Source: Tetrapyrgos nigripes (Eukaryota; Basidiomycota; Agaricomycetes; Agaricales; Campanellaceae). From it: a stretch of 64,000 nucleotides of DNA. The notes under the pieces are model-generated. The model was given only the letters and a program-made list of their open reading frames with translations, was not told the origin of the DNA and searched no databases. Every line of letters begins with the position of its first letter. Position 1 is the stretch's first letter. The translations under genes and the position numbers were made by a program. Shown here one piece after another: positions 34,084 to 44,799 of the stretch. The stretch spans positions 372,001-436,000 of the forward strand of contig JAACJM010000048.1 in NCBI GenBank assembly GCA_013368315.1, read 5' to 3'.

Positions 34084-35967
34084 GGAAAAGACTGCAATAT
34101 ACTGTATACTGTCAATGATGATGCAAGAAGGAAAATAGAGATAGAGATACCTTGCTCATTTTTGACACGAGTAGCATGGTACTGGAGCACCAAGGATCCA
34201 ATCTTCACGAAAGACAGGAAAGTGCAGGTCCAGGAGGTGTTTTGTAGATATAAAGTAACCTGAGCATCCATTGCCATCCAATGACCTGGTAGACACACGT
34301 TGGACACTCCGTGATCTTACTACAATAGGTAGTCACTACCATATGCACTAGCACCATGGCAAATAAACTGGGATCCAAAAAAAAAAAAGTAACCTGAGAG
34401 TGACCCATGAATGTATATTCAGACGAAAGATCACAGACATGACTCACCGTCTGTCAATTATGAAAAGACATAACAATTCTTGCACTGACTGAGCCATAGA
34501 GACAGCAACATATGTCCGAAAAAATACGAGCTGAGCAATGAGCATGTAAGATGGGATGAAATCGGAAATGAGGAGTCATGGAACAGATCCAATGCCACGA
34601 GTTTCGGTCAAAGGCCCTAGAGATATTTACAGAGCTTCATTCTTGAAGCTTGAGATCGGAGCGCTGCTTGTTTGACAATGAGAGTTGTCATTGCAAAAAT
34701 GTCACTATTTCTGGACATGGTGATTTTGAGTTAGTCGATAGCGAGAAGACATGGAGAAGACATACCTAGTTCTTGTTGGCACCATCTAATACTATAGCTA
34801 GACCTCATATCATGACTCAGACTTGGATTTAGGGTCAGAGTCAAAGTCGTAAAGGTCATCTAGTATCAATAGACCTTGACGCTGTTGATTTTGAATTGGA
34901 CTGGGAGTAGGCAAGGAAAATGACTCTGGTAGGATCAAGGCCCTTCACATCCACACTGGTGAGGGATTTAGTCACCAACCAAGTTGGCTTGGAGACACAG
35001 CACCAAGCCTGTATTGAGTCCAGGCAAGAAAACAGTTTCACGCAGCAGAGAAGGTGGTAGCGACGAACTCGATGGAGACTGCAAACTGTACAGAAGATCC
35101 ACAACTTTTCATCATGGGGGTCTGCAAAGCCAATTGTTCCATAGATGATGCCAGTAAAGCTCACCGTCCAGTTCTGCAGGGAAGCATATCAAAAATCGTC
35201 CTGAAAGGTCATTGTCAAGGGTTATTGACGCACCTTAGCAACGGCAACTACTAGACTTATATCCAGCACCAAGGGCCCTTCCCTCGTTTGGTTGATGACC
35301 ATAGCAAATTCTGCAACTCTGCTTGTGGACATGATGTGATTGTGATAACCTGCAGGGGTGGCAGCATTAGCATCAATTATAGACAGAGTCAGAAGAGAAC
35401 TCACCGGTTGTGCTATGTAGAGCTCCCGACTCGTTCTGAATGGTGTGTTGAAGATGAGCACCCGTTTCCACATCCACGCTGGCCAGTAGTTTAGCTACAT
35501 GCAGGAAAAAGACGTGTCAGGACTCACTGGAATAATTATGTTTTTCACAAGTACCCAACAGAGTGCAAGTGGCTTCTCGCCAGCACTGAATTTAGATACT
35601 AGAGAGATAGGTCAATGCAGACTCCGATTTGGGAAGATAACTCACCTCGACGATATGTGCAGGTCCTGTGTCCACAGATAGAAGCGAATTCTATATGCAC
35701 CAGAGAATGAAACAAATTCGTCCCCGAATCATGTAGCACCGAAACACATTCGAATGCCAAATAGATGAGAATGAGAGGTCAAGCAAGGGGGATGAGAGTG
35801 ACAGTCAAGACGACAATTGACTGAGTTGAGTCTTGACTCTTTTTGGAGGCCGGCAATGCCTGCAGGTTCTGGGAGCTTACCAGTCGGATTGAAAATGTGA
35901 CAGGACATAATGGACAGTACATGTACATATACATGAATTATGATGTTACATTTTCTTCTCCTTCTGG

Positions 35968-37719
35968 TCAAGCCCTGGAGAGATTGACAAGGACAGATCT
36001 CCCGAAAGAGTAATCATAACGAGCTGCATGGGCTACAACCTTGTCCAAACCTATGACATGTTTTTCCGTGCTGAGAGAGGAGTATGTAGTGGCCTGGAAG
36101 TGGGGATAGCAGAGGAAAGGGTCGGAAAGAGGCTTTTGTAATGCCTGAAATGGTTGGACATGAACGAGGATCTCTGTACCTTGCGAAGTAGAATGGTTTT
36201 CGATGAACTGGATTTGACCAGCTGTAAGTGAGTCACACTCTGGAGACCGATAGAAAATGTGTGAATTGCCAGGAGTCGTTTCCACAGCAGATAAGTTGTG
36301 TCCATGAAACTTGGTGTGTCCACCTCTTTTGCCTGTCATTTCACAGTTTTCTTGGATTTCACAGTTTTCTTGGACAGGAGTAGCATTTACTGGCACAAAA
36401 CATTTGTTGAAAAGAACTTTGAGCTGCTTCACTGCCTCGGGACACTCCAGATGTCAAAGCCAGCGGCGAATATTGGCTGTATGCACTAAGGACTTTATGA
36501 TTGTAGATTCCATAACACCTAAACAACAATATAAGCAGGACGATAGATGAAGACAATCATTACTCACCACCAATGTTATCATTAGTATTGATTTTCTGTA
36601 ACGCTCTGACCAAGCGCTCAAACGGAAAGCACCACCAGTTGAGTATAGGCCCATAGCATATCAAAAAATCATAGATGTGCCCTGCTGCATGAATATTGGG
36701 ACAAGGAGCATGCTCTCTGGTATGAGGATGTATAGTGCGTAAATTGTTGACCCAGCTGTCTATGAAGTCCCGGAATGCAGTCGCACAATCGGACGTCATT
36801 GTATACTGGCAAACTATCATTATGGCCTGGAAGAGCGACATGGTATGGTCCAAGACCATCCGTAAAACATTAGGATCTTGGCTCAGCAGAGAATCTTTGT
36901 CTCCCCACAAGGTTACGAGGGCAATTGGAAGGTAGATGGTGCTGAGGGTCCTCCACTCATCAGTTTTGATAGTTCCTGCTGCGACATCACCATAGTTCTT
37001 AGGCACAGAGTTTACCCATGATGGGGTGAAAGTGTTTTTAATGATGTGACAGATGCAAGCTAAAGTTTCGGGGGAACCGGTGACAGGAAGCTGGTGTTTT
37101 GAGTGAAAGGGTTGTTTTAATCTCTGCCTAAATAGCGAAAGAAATAGAAATTCTTACCCAGTTGATTAAAATTGCAACGAAGTGAGATTTTGTACAAGCC
37201 TCTTTGTCAAAAGGAAAGTGTGTTTCCACTTGCTTTGCCTTTGATTTCTCAGAGACTCGCTTCAGGTAAAGATTGGTGACATTATCTTGGATGTCCTTTA
37301 GGGTCAACAAGAGCTGCAAACTGTGCACAACGAAGTGCAACGCATCCAGGTTGCCTGAATTAAATAGCTGGGTCCATAATTTGTCCAGCATGAGCGCCTT
37401 GTCACCTTCAAGGGCAATGCAGAGGGCTGTCTGAAGCTTGGCAACGCGTGAGACATCCTTTTCCTTCAACATGCAACCTGGGGGGGCAACTTTGTCCAAG
37501 TGGTCAACCCATGGCCAGTCATATGCAAATTGACAATCTTCTGAGTCGGTTTTGGTTTTCATTGCACTGGCATCCAGACGAAGGACGTGACAGCAGTGGT
37601 AGTGAACAATGCCCTCAAGGAGGCAATGCATAGTATCAATCACAAGCATCTTAGTTGGATCCCAGTACTTGAGCAACCAGAGCGAGGACCAACGAACTCT
37701 GTGCTGCTTGAAAAGTGAT
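35968..37719 (-). pseudogene. CACTA (Tnp2-like) transposase, C-terminal half, left-arm copy
   Basis: Inverted copy of the C-terminal exons at 53857-55608. It begins with the LFKQHRVRWSSLW...KYWDPTKM segment and includes the VPKNYGDVAAGTIKTDEWRT and GPILNWWCFPFERLVRALQ blocks and the C-terminal region ending NLSRA. It shares the in-frame TGA (here 36454-36456), so that mutation predates the duplication. It lacks the N-terminal half, and its upstream side is joined to the gypsy LTR. Confidence 0.85.
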
Positions 37720-38350
37720 TGTAATATCTATGCTTCCGTACATCTTTCCGGTCGCATCCGATTCTTTTCTGAACTTCTCTTTCTTTTATTTCAAACTTCA
37801 TTCCCTTTCATCCCGAACACTTTCCGATCATTCATTTCCGAATTCATATCTGAGCTCCACTATTAATCTCCACAATGGATCCCATCCGGGAACCCGTGAT
37901 TCATTTCGGATAACTACCGGACAGCTCGTATCTAATCTCCAAACTTACTCCACTTCATCTCCAATCCGTTCCACCTTGTTTCCACTTTGTTTCCACTTCA
38001 TCCGCAGTACTCCATCCATCTCCAACAGCACCATGTGCTTTTCCTTCATTTCCGAACCATCCCAATCTTACTCCTCTTCATTCCGATAGTTTCTGAAGTA
38101 GTACTTAAGCTAGCAACTTTGTAGTAGATAGCTTAAGTCTAAAATCAAATTAGCTGGTCTCCTAACTTCATCTGACTTCAGACAACATAGTACCGTCTTA
38201 ACGGATTCCATTCCGTGTCTTCCTTATACTTTGATCTCAGAGACTACCAGTTCCATCCGGATTCGTCTTTATCCTTTCCCAAAAACCCCAATAAGACTTC
38301 CGCTTGGGTCCGACATGTTTCCTAATGCTAGGATCTGCCCGGACTTAACA
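37720..38350 (+). mobile_element. 5' LTR of the gypsy element
   Basis: About 630 bp from TGTAATATCTATGC, exactly where the CACTA transposase reading frame is interrupted, to about ACTTAACA, 32 bp before the gag start. Ends are inferred from the interrupted frame and the TG...CA rule, since no matching 3' LTR follows pol in the window. A mirror copy lies at 53226-53856. Confidence 0.6.
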
Positions 38351-38381
38351 GTATTTTAGACTTCCACTCTTGTTGTCTACA

Positions 38382-39887
38382 ATGTCCCAACGTTCTCAAC
38401 CACGAACTCCTTCCCCGACACCGAACCTTATGGTTCCGGTAACTCCATTCAAAAACGCTTATTATTCCAACCTCTTCTGTAACGTTCAAATTTGCCAACA
38501 CAGACGCTCCGGCAGCATTTTCGCACATCCGAGCCCAACCAAACCCCACATGAGTCTGTTCAAGGAATTCCTCAATAGCTGGGATGGCCCAGAGCCAGGA
38601 GACTCCGCAACCCTTACACAAACCCAAAGCCGTTCATACGTCCAACAGCAAACTCAAGGATCCTCTCGAGCAGGACCCTTGCGTACACCCACCAATCCTG
38701 ATGACGGCCGTGGTCCTCCACCGGGCCAACAGTATGATCAGGGAAATGACGGGGACGACAATGAACAACACCAGGGTGGTGGAGGAGGCGGATCTGATGA
38801 CGGTGGCAGAGGACCACCGGATGGTGGGCCTCCGGGAGGAGAAGATGGTTCTGATGATTCCGACGACGATGACGAGGAAAGGAGGCAGTTCATTACTGCC
38901 CTCCAAAGTTTCAACGAGATCATCGGAAAGGTTACACCTGGTCACAGTGAAAAGACAGAAGTGAAGCAACCCGACGTCTTCGATGGGTCGGATCCGAAGA
39001 AGCTCCGTCCGTTCCTGATCCAGATCCAGATCAATCTCCAGAACTGTCCCAAGGCATACGCGACTGATGCCGCAAAAATCAGTTTCACTCTTTCCTATCT
39101 CTCCAGCACCACGCTCATATTCTTTGAGCCAGAAATCCTCAACCCGGATCCTGAGGAACCTGCTCCGTGGACCCTCAAGGAGCTGAAGGACAACTTCGGG
39201 GTTTTCGACGAGGTCAGGGATGCTGAGGACCGATTGGAGGCCCTATTCATGAAGGATTCCGATCGGGCCACGAAGTACTGCGTCAAGTTCCAACAACTTG
39301 CTTTGCAGGTCGCTTGGGATGAAAATTCCTTGCGACACTTTTTCCGAAAGGGTTTGGCTCCGCGAATCAAGGATGCCCTTGCCCTAGTCTACGAGGAACA
39401 GAACCTTCCCCATCTCAAATCCCAGGTTCTCTGAATCAATTCCTGTTACTGGCGTCGCCAAACTGAGAAGAAACGGGAAGAAGCGAGCGGGAGAAAAGGG
39501 AATTCCAGGGGGAAAGGCTCGGGAGGTAATAGTTCCAGTTCCAGCTCCGGAAAGTCCTCAAACTCCGGTAGAGGTGGGAAATCTGGAAATTCCTCCAATT
39601 CCAACTATAATCCCAACTCTAACTCATCCTCATCGTTTTCGTTCCCTTCCGGCCAGAAGAAACCCTGGGCCAACAAGCTCGGGAAGGACGGAAAGCTATC
39701 CCAGGACGAAAGGGACCGCCGCAAGAAGAACAATCTCTGTATGTTCTGTGGCGGGAAGCATTCGACGGATGACTGTAACGAGCGGAAGGCAGCGAACGAG
39801 GCTAGCGGCCGAGCTGCAAACACGGAAAACACCTCCTCCAGTAATACTTCCGTGACTGGCACTGCTTCCACGCAGTCCCCAAAATAA
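38382..39887 (+). pseudogene. gag: Ty3/gypsy gag
   Basis: Starts at an ATG (MSQRSQPRTPS). It has a Gly/Asp-rich linker (38.7-38.88 kb), the capsid-type region FDGSDPKKLRPFLIQ...SYLSSTTLIFFEP...LFRKGLAP-like (38.97-39.4 kb) and a zinc knuckle CMFCGGKHSTDDC (39.73-39.77 kb). Gag forms the particle shell and binds the RNA. A TGA at 39432-39434 interrupts the frame where the context (LKSQVL, stop, IN) expects Arg. The rest of the frame is open to a TAA at 39885-39887. The stop, and a Cys in the following YWRRQ block where Arg is usual, fit CpG to TpG changes. About 500 codons, normal for the family. Confidence 0.88.
39878..39884 (+). promoter_or_regulatory. Candidate -1 ribosomal frameshift site between gag and pol
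   Basis: The heptamer CCCAAAA is read C|CCA|AAA in the gag frame, the X XXY YYZ slippery form, and is followed at once by the gag stop TAA. Slipping back one base enters the pol frame (ATA ATC AGC GAC...), which is open from here through the protease DSGSSDC motif. That fits a -1 frameshift for Gag-Pol. I have not folded the downstream RNA for a stimulatory structure. Confidence 0.7.
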
Positions 39888-42800
39888 TCAGCGACTCTGA
39901 TGCCTCGGCACAAGATCAGAGTTGCGTTGACCGGGATCGTGCCAATCAGGAGGTTACTCTCAATGCCGCCGCTCTTTCCATTAAATCCTTAGTTCTTCCA
40001 CTTTCTATTCCTTCGTATACTAAACCTGAACTTTCCATTTCTTTTCCATTGCTTTTGGATTCTGGTTCTTCAGATTGTTTTATTGACTCTACGTACGTTT
40101 CTGAACATTCCCTACCTACCTTTTCCATTCCTCCCATTCGTCTACGCTTACTTGATGGTTCCGTACCCTGCACCCTGAATAAAGTATGCCGCATTTCCGT
40201 TTACTTTCCGAAGGGGGAACGAATTCCTCTTGACTTTTATGTCACTAATCTCGACTCAACTTGTAAGGGAGTCCTTGGATATAGTTTCCTTTCCCGCTAC
40301 AACCCGTCGGTTGACTGGGTAAAAGGAAACATCAAATTCCGTGACCCCAAACCGGTTGCTGTCACCCCGAGCTCTGAACCCTGTGTGTCGCCCTCTGAGG
40401 CTGACCTGGGTTCTCCAGTTTCCACACCACTTCTGGCTGCAACGCCACCCATTCGTTCTAAATCATCATGGCCGTACGAACCCATCTATCCCTATCCTTC
40501 TGTCTCGCAAATGGCGTCTTCCATTGACGACACCCGCATTAGCATCATCGGAGCAGCAGCTTTCCTTCGCTGTTGCAAACAGGATCAGCTCGAACCAATG
40601 GCGCTCCGGTTAGCCCCGGATGCTGAGGTTCATGCGAAAGCCTCAAATTTGGAAACCCCACCTTCTCCAAAGGCTCCCGAATACTTAGCTGACTATTCCA
40701 ATGTGTTTGACAAAGGACTCTCAGATAAACTGGCTCCACATCATCCCTACGATCTCAAGATTGATCTTGTCGAGGGCGCAGCTCCGCCGATTGCCCAGAT
40801 TTATCCAGTATCCGACAGGGAATTAGGAGAATTACGGAAATTTATCGACAAACATCTGATGATAGGTTTTATCAAACCTTCCTCCTCACCCTTCGTGGCT
40901 CCGGTCCTCTTTGTGAAGAAGAAAAGCGGAGAGCTTCGGCTTTGCGTTGACTTCCGTGGCCTCAATGCCATCACAAAGAAGGATAGGTATCTGCTTCCAC
41001 TTATTTCCGAGCTTTTAGACACCCCCCGGCACACGAAAATCTATACCAAGTTGGATCACCGTCATGCTTATCACTTGGTCCACATCGCCGAAGGGGATGA
41101 ATGGAAAACCGCTTTCCGGACCCGCTACGGATCCTTCAAATGGAAAGTGATGCCTTTTGGTCTCAGTAATGCTCCCACCGCTTTTCAGCGATTTATCAAC
41201 GACATCCTCAAATCACCGTCATGCTTATCACTTGGTCCACATCGCCGAAGGGGATGAATGGAAAACCGCTTTCCGGACCCGCTACGGATCCTTCAAATGG
41301 AAAGTGATGCCTTTTGGTCTCAGTAATGCTCCCGCCGCTTTTCAGCGATTTATCAACGACATCCTCAAGGATCTCGATGTTACTGTCATCGTCTATCTCG
41401 ATGACATCCTGATCTATTCCGACAATGAGGAGGATCATCAGAAACATGTTCGCGAAGTATTCCGTCGGCTCTGAGAGCACGGACTCTTCGTCAATCCCGA
41501 AAAATGCTTCTTTTCCATTGATACCATGGAGTATCTAGGCTACATTCTCTCCCCTGAAGGGTTGATGATGGATCCTTCTAAAATCCGAACTATCCTGGAA
41601 TGGCCCGTTCCTCGGAAGGTCCGGGATATACAATCCTTCCTAGGCTTCTGTAATTTTTACAGACGCTTCATCTTCAATTATTCGGATATTGTCGTACCCC
41701 TAACCCGTCTCACCCGAAAAGCTATCCAGTGGAAATGGATGCAGGCATGCCAGGAATCTTTCGATTACCTTAAGCACGCTTTTACTTCCGCTCCAATCCT
41801 TGGTCATTGGGTTCCAAACCAAAAAATCATTGTCGAAACCGATGCTTCCGACTATGCTGTCGCCGCAATCCTCTCTCTCCAGTACAATTCCGGAGAGATT
41901 CATCCCATCGCATTCCATTCACGCACCTTACAATCTGCTGAACTCAATTACGACGTTCACGACAAGGAATTGCTTGCCATTTTTGAAGCATTCCGAATCT
42001 GGCGACACTACTTGGAAGGCTCCGGATCCCCTATCGATGTTGTTACCGATCACAAGAATTTGGAATATTTTTCAACCACCAAAATTCTAACATGACGACA
42101 AGTCCGATGGTCCGAGTATCTTTCCGCTTTCAATCTCATTATCCGGTTCCGACTGGGTAAACTAGGTGCAAAACCCGACTCACTCACTAGACGATGGGAC
42201 ATCTACCCAAAAGAGGGGGATAGTGACTACGCCAAAGTTAATCCGCAGAATTTCCGCCCAGTCTTCACCCAAGAACAGCTTTCCGAATCGCTCCAAGCCT
42301 CTTTCCTTGAAGGACCCGTACTCCATGCATCCATTATCATTCCACCATCCGAGAATCCTACACTTCCGATCCGGAATCACAAGCCGGTCTCAAACTAGCT
42401 AAGGATTCCTCATCATCCCGATGGAAACTCAATGACTCCGGGTTACTACACTTGGACGATAGGATATTTGTTCCTGGTGCTTCCAACCTTAGACTTCAAG
42501 TTTTGCGTCAGCACCACGACCATTCCCTCACAGGACACTTTGGACAAAACCGGACGCTTGACCTTATCCAACGCCACTATACCTGGCCAAAGGTCCGAGA
42601 ATTCGTTTGGGATTACGTCGTTTCCTGTACAGTTTGTGGTCGCAACAAGCCTTGTCGACATCGTCCTTATGGTCTCTTAAAACCACTTCCTGTACCGGTC
42701 CGTCTGTGGGATTCAATTTCCATGGATTTTATTGAACAACTACCGGATTCCAACAGATACACAGCAATCCTGGTAATTGTGGACCGTGCATCCAAACAGG

Positions 42801-43804
42801 GAATCTTCATTCCAACTCATGATACCATTACATCAGAACAGCTCGCGGAATTATTTGTTCTTCATGTTTTTTCTAAGCATGGTGTTCCTAACCATGTCAC
42901 TTCCGACCGTGGTTCTGAATTCGTTTCCCATTTTTTCCGATCCTTAGGAAAAGCTTTGAATATGGAACTTCACTTCACTTTGGGTTATCACCCGGAAGCC
43001 GACGGACAAACTGAGCGCACCAATCAGACACTCGAGCAGGACATCCGGATCTATTGTTCTTACCAACAGGATAATTGGTCTTCCCTACTTCCCATTGCCG
43101 AGTTCGCTTACAATAACGCTCTAAACGCTTCCACCGGAATCACACCCTTCTTCGCAAATAAAGGGTTTCACCCAAACTTAATGGTTCATCCCGACTACAA
43201 TCTCGCTTCCGAGCGCGCCCGACATTTCGTTGTCAATCTCGAGGAACTTCATGGTTTCCTTCGGGATAAGATTCAGGAAGCTCAGAAACGTTACAAGGTA
43301 CAGGCCGACAAATGCCGTCTGGATTTACCAGAAATCCCTATTGGTTCTGAAGTTTTTGTGTCCGCAAAACACATAAAAACTACAAGACCCACTCCGAAGT
43401 TCTCCGAGAAATTCCTTGGCCCATTCAAAGTTCTCTCTCGCCCCAGCTCTCTTTCCTATGCCATAAAGCTCCCTGACTATCTCTGTGGGATCCACCCCGT
43501 TTTCCATGTGTCCCAACTCGAACCCACTGTTCCCAACACGATTCCGAATCGTATTCCAGATCCGCCCACTCTGGTCGAGATTGAAGGTGAACTTGAATAT
43601 GAAATCACCGAAATCTTAGACTCGAAAATCGATCGGCGCCGTCGGAAATGTCCTCTACTATATTTGGTACAGTAGTCTGGTTACGAAGGTACTGACGAAG
43701 AATTTTCCTGGCTCCCTGCAGATGAGCTTACAGCCGAAGAAGCTATAGACGAGTACCATCAGAAAAATCTGAACAAACCCAGTCCTCTTCCAATTTCATC
43801 TTGA
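39884..43804 (+). pseudogene. pol: Ty3/gypsy pol with chromodomain
   Basis: In order: aspartic protease (LLLDSGSSDCFID, 40.05 kb), reverse transcriptase ([26 protein letters not shown] at 41.4 kb), RNase H (ETDASDYAVAAIL, 41.84 kb; VTDHKNLEYF), integrase with HHCC (HHDHSLTGHFG...CTVC) and D-D-E (SMDFIEQ, TSDRGSEF, GQTERTNQTLEQ), then a C-terminal chromodomain (YEITEILDSK...YLVQ-stop-SGYEG, 43.59-43.7 kb). It copies the RNA and inserts the DNA; the chromodomain targets chromatin. It is dead: a 157-bp tandem duplication breaks the RT frame, TGA stops lie at 41472 and 42093 where Arg is expected, there is a frameshift near 42.34 kb, and a TAG replaces the conserved Trp in the chromodomain (43673-43675). 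Confidence 0.9.
41055..41368 (+). repeat. 157-bp tandem duplication inside reverse transcriptase
   Basis: ATCACCGTCATGC... at 41055 restarts at 41212. The two 157-bp copies differ by one A/G (ACC versus GCC before GCTTTTCAG). As 157 is not a multiple of 3, it shifts the RT frame ahead of the YLDD motif. Confidence 0.9.
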
Positions 43805-44030
43805 TCCTTATCTTTCCAATGTTTTCCACCCCTTCCAGCGCTCTTCACTAATTTCGATTTATTCTATTTTTTCTCATTTTTTCCTTTTACTCCAATCGCA
43901 TCTTAACTTCACTTGAAAATTTGTTCCAAGAAAGTTTTTTGCCTATCCGGGTCCGGTCGAGTATCCATTACAAAAAATCTATATACAATTGTTCGTGTCC
44001 ATTGCGTCCGGCGCGCATCCGTCCCTTTCC

Positions 44031-44742
44031 TCAATCTTCCTCTACCACTGCCTTTGATCTCGGTTTCTTCCCCTTTCCCTTCTTCTTCAGCTTCCCGAGC
44101 GAATCCAGCATGTCCAGCAACCTTGCCTCCATTCCCGTCCACTCCTCATCCTCCATTTTGGGAAGCAGGATATCCGACGATTCCGCAATCGCTTCTAGAA
44201 CATTCCCCATATGGATGAGGCGACAAAGTTGGGCCAACTGTATGGCACAAAGGGTCGAGACGTCGGGAATGACCGCCTTCCGACTGGTGAAGCTACATCC
44301 CACACGTGATGCCGCACAGGGCTCGCAAGCACGTTTCCCGTTGCCTTGAGACGTGCACTCCAAACCGAGCCGGGTACACTGGGAACACCACTACAGAAAA
44401 ATAAGGTCACAATCCGAAGGTAGAAAATTTGGAAAAGCCACGTACCTTCTCCACCTCAACCTCTTCCTCGCTCTCTGAGTCTTCATCCCCAGATCCCTCG
44501 TCCCTACGTCGCCTCCGAGCCGCACGAGGACTACTTGGTCTGGAATTCGCTTTTCTCTTTCCTCTCGCCTTCTCTGAAGGGCCCACATCGGAATGCTCCA
44601 CTTCCACCTCCGTGCCCCGTTCAGTCCGCTCCTTCTCCTTCCTTGCCCATTCCTCCAGCCATTTCCTCTCCTCAGCCTCCAATTCCTTTCTTGTTATTAT
44701 TATCTCCCCAAGAGCATCACTTGACCAGGAACAAGAGAACAA
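44031..44742 (-). CDS. Cys-rich zinc-cluster protein, antisense downstream of gypsy pol
   Basis: Two exons on the minus strand joined by a 55-nt intron (44391-44445, GTACGT...TAG, phase 0). Exon 1 (up to 44446) is a charged helix (KELEAEERKWLEEWARKEKE) followed by basic and acidic low-complexity tracts. Exon 2 starts WCSQCTRLGLEC and contains ACEPCAASRVGCSF, giving a C-x2-C-x6-C ... C-x2-C-x6-C pattern that should bind zinc, then a helical tail and a basic KKKGKGKK end. No stops, unlike its neighbours. I recall such Cys-rich ORFs near basidiomycete gypsy elements, so it may belong to the element or be a captured gene. No ATG opens exon 1 as read, so its start is unresolved. Function unknown, perhaps nucleic-acid binding. 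Confidence 0.55.
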
Positions 44743-44799
44743 TTAACGAACGTGATTCTCGCACTTTTTTTAGACACCACCTTCAAAAGTTATGTCCCA

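Larger units (their letters stand above)
33242..39278 (+). repeat. Left arm of the 6.04 kb inverted repeat
   Basis: Pairs base for base with 52298-58334: paired coordinates always sum to 91576, so no net indels over 6037 bp. It carries the C-terminal half of a CACTA transposase (minus strand), its downstream region and the 5' LTR plus most of gag of a gypsy element. Outer edge: the AAAGTCAACACC block at 33242. Inner edge: within gag at 39278. Confidence 0.93.

Noticed and set aside
37720..43804. A complete gypsy element with two LTRs
   Set aside because: No copy of the 5' LTR follows pol up to 52 kb in direct orientation. The only other copy is the inverted one at 53226-53856.
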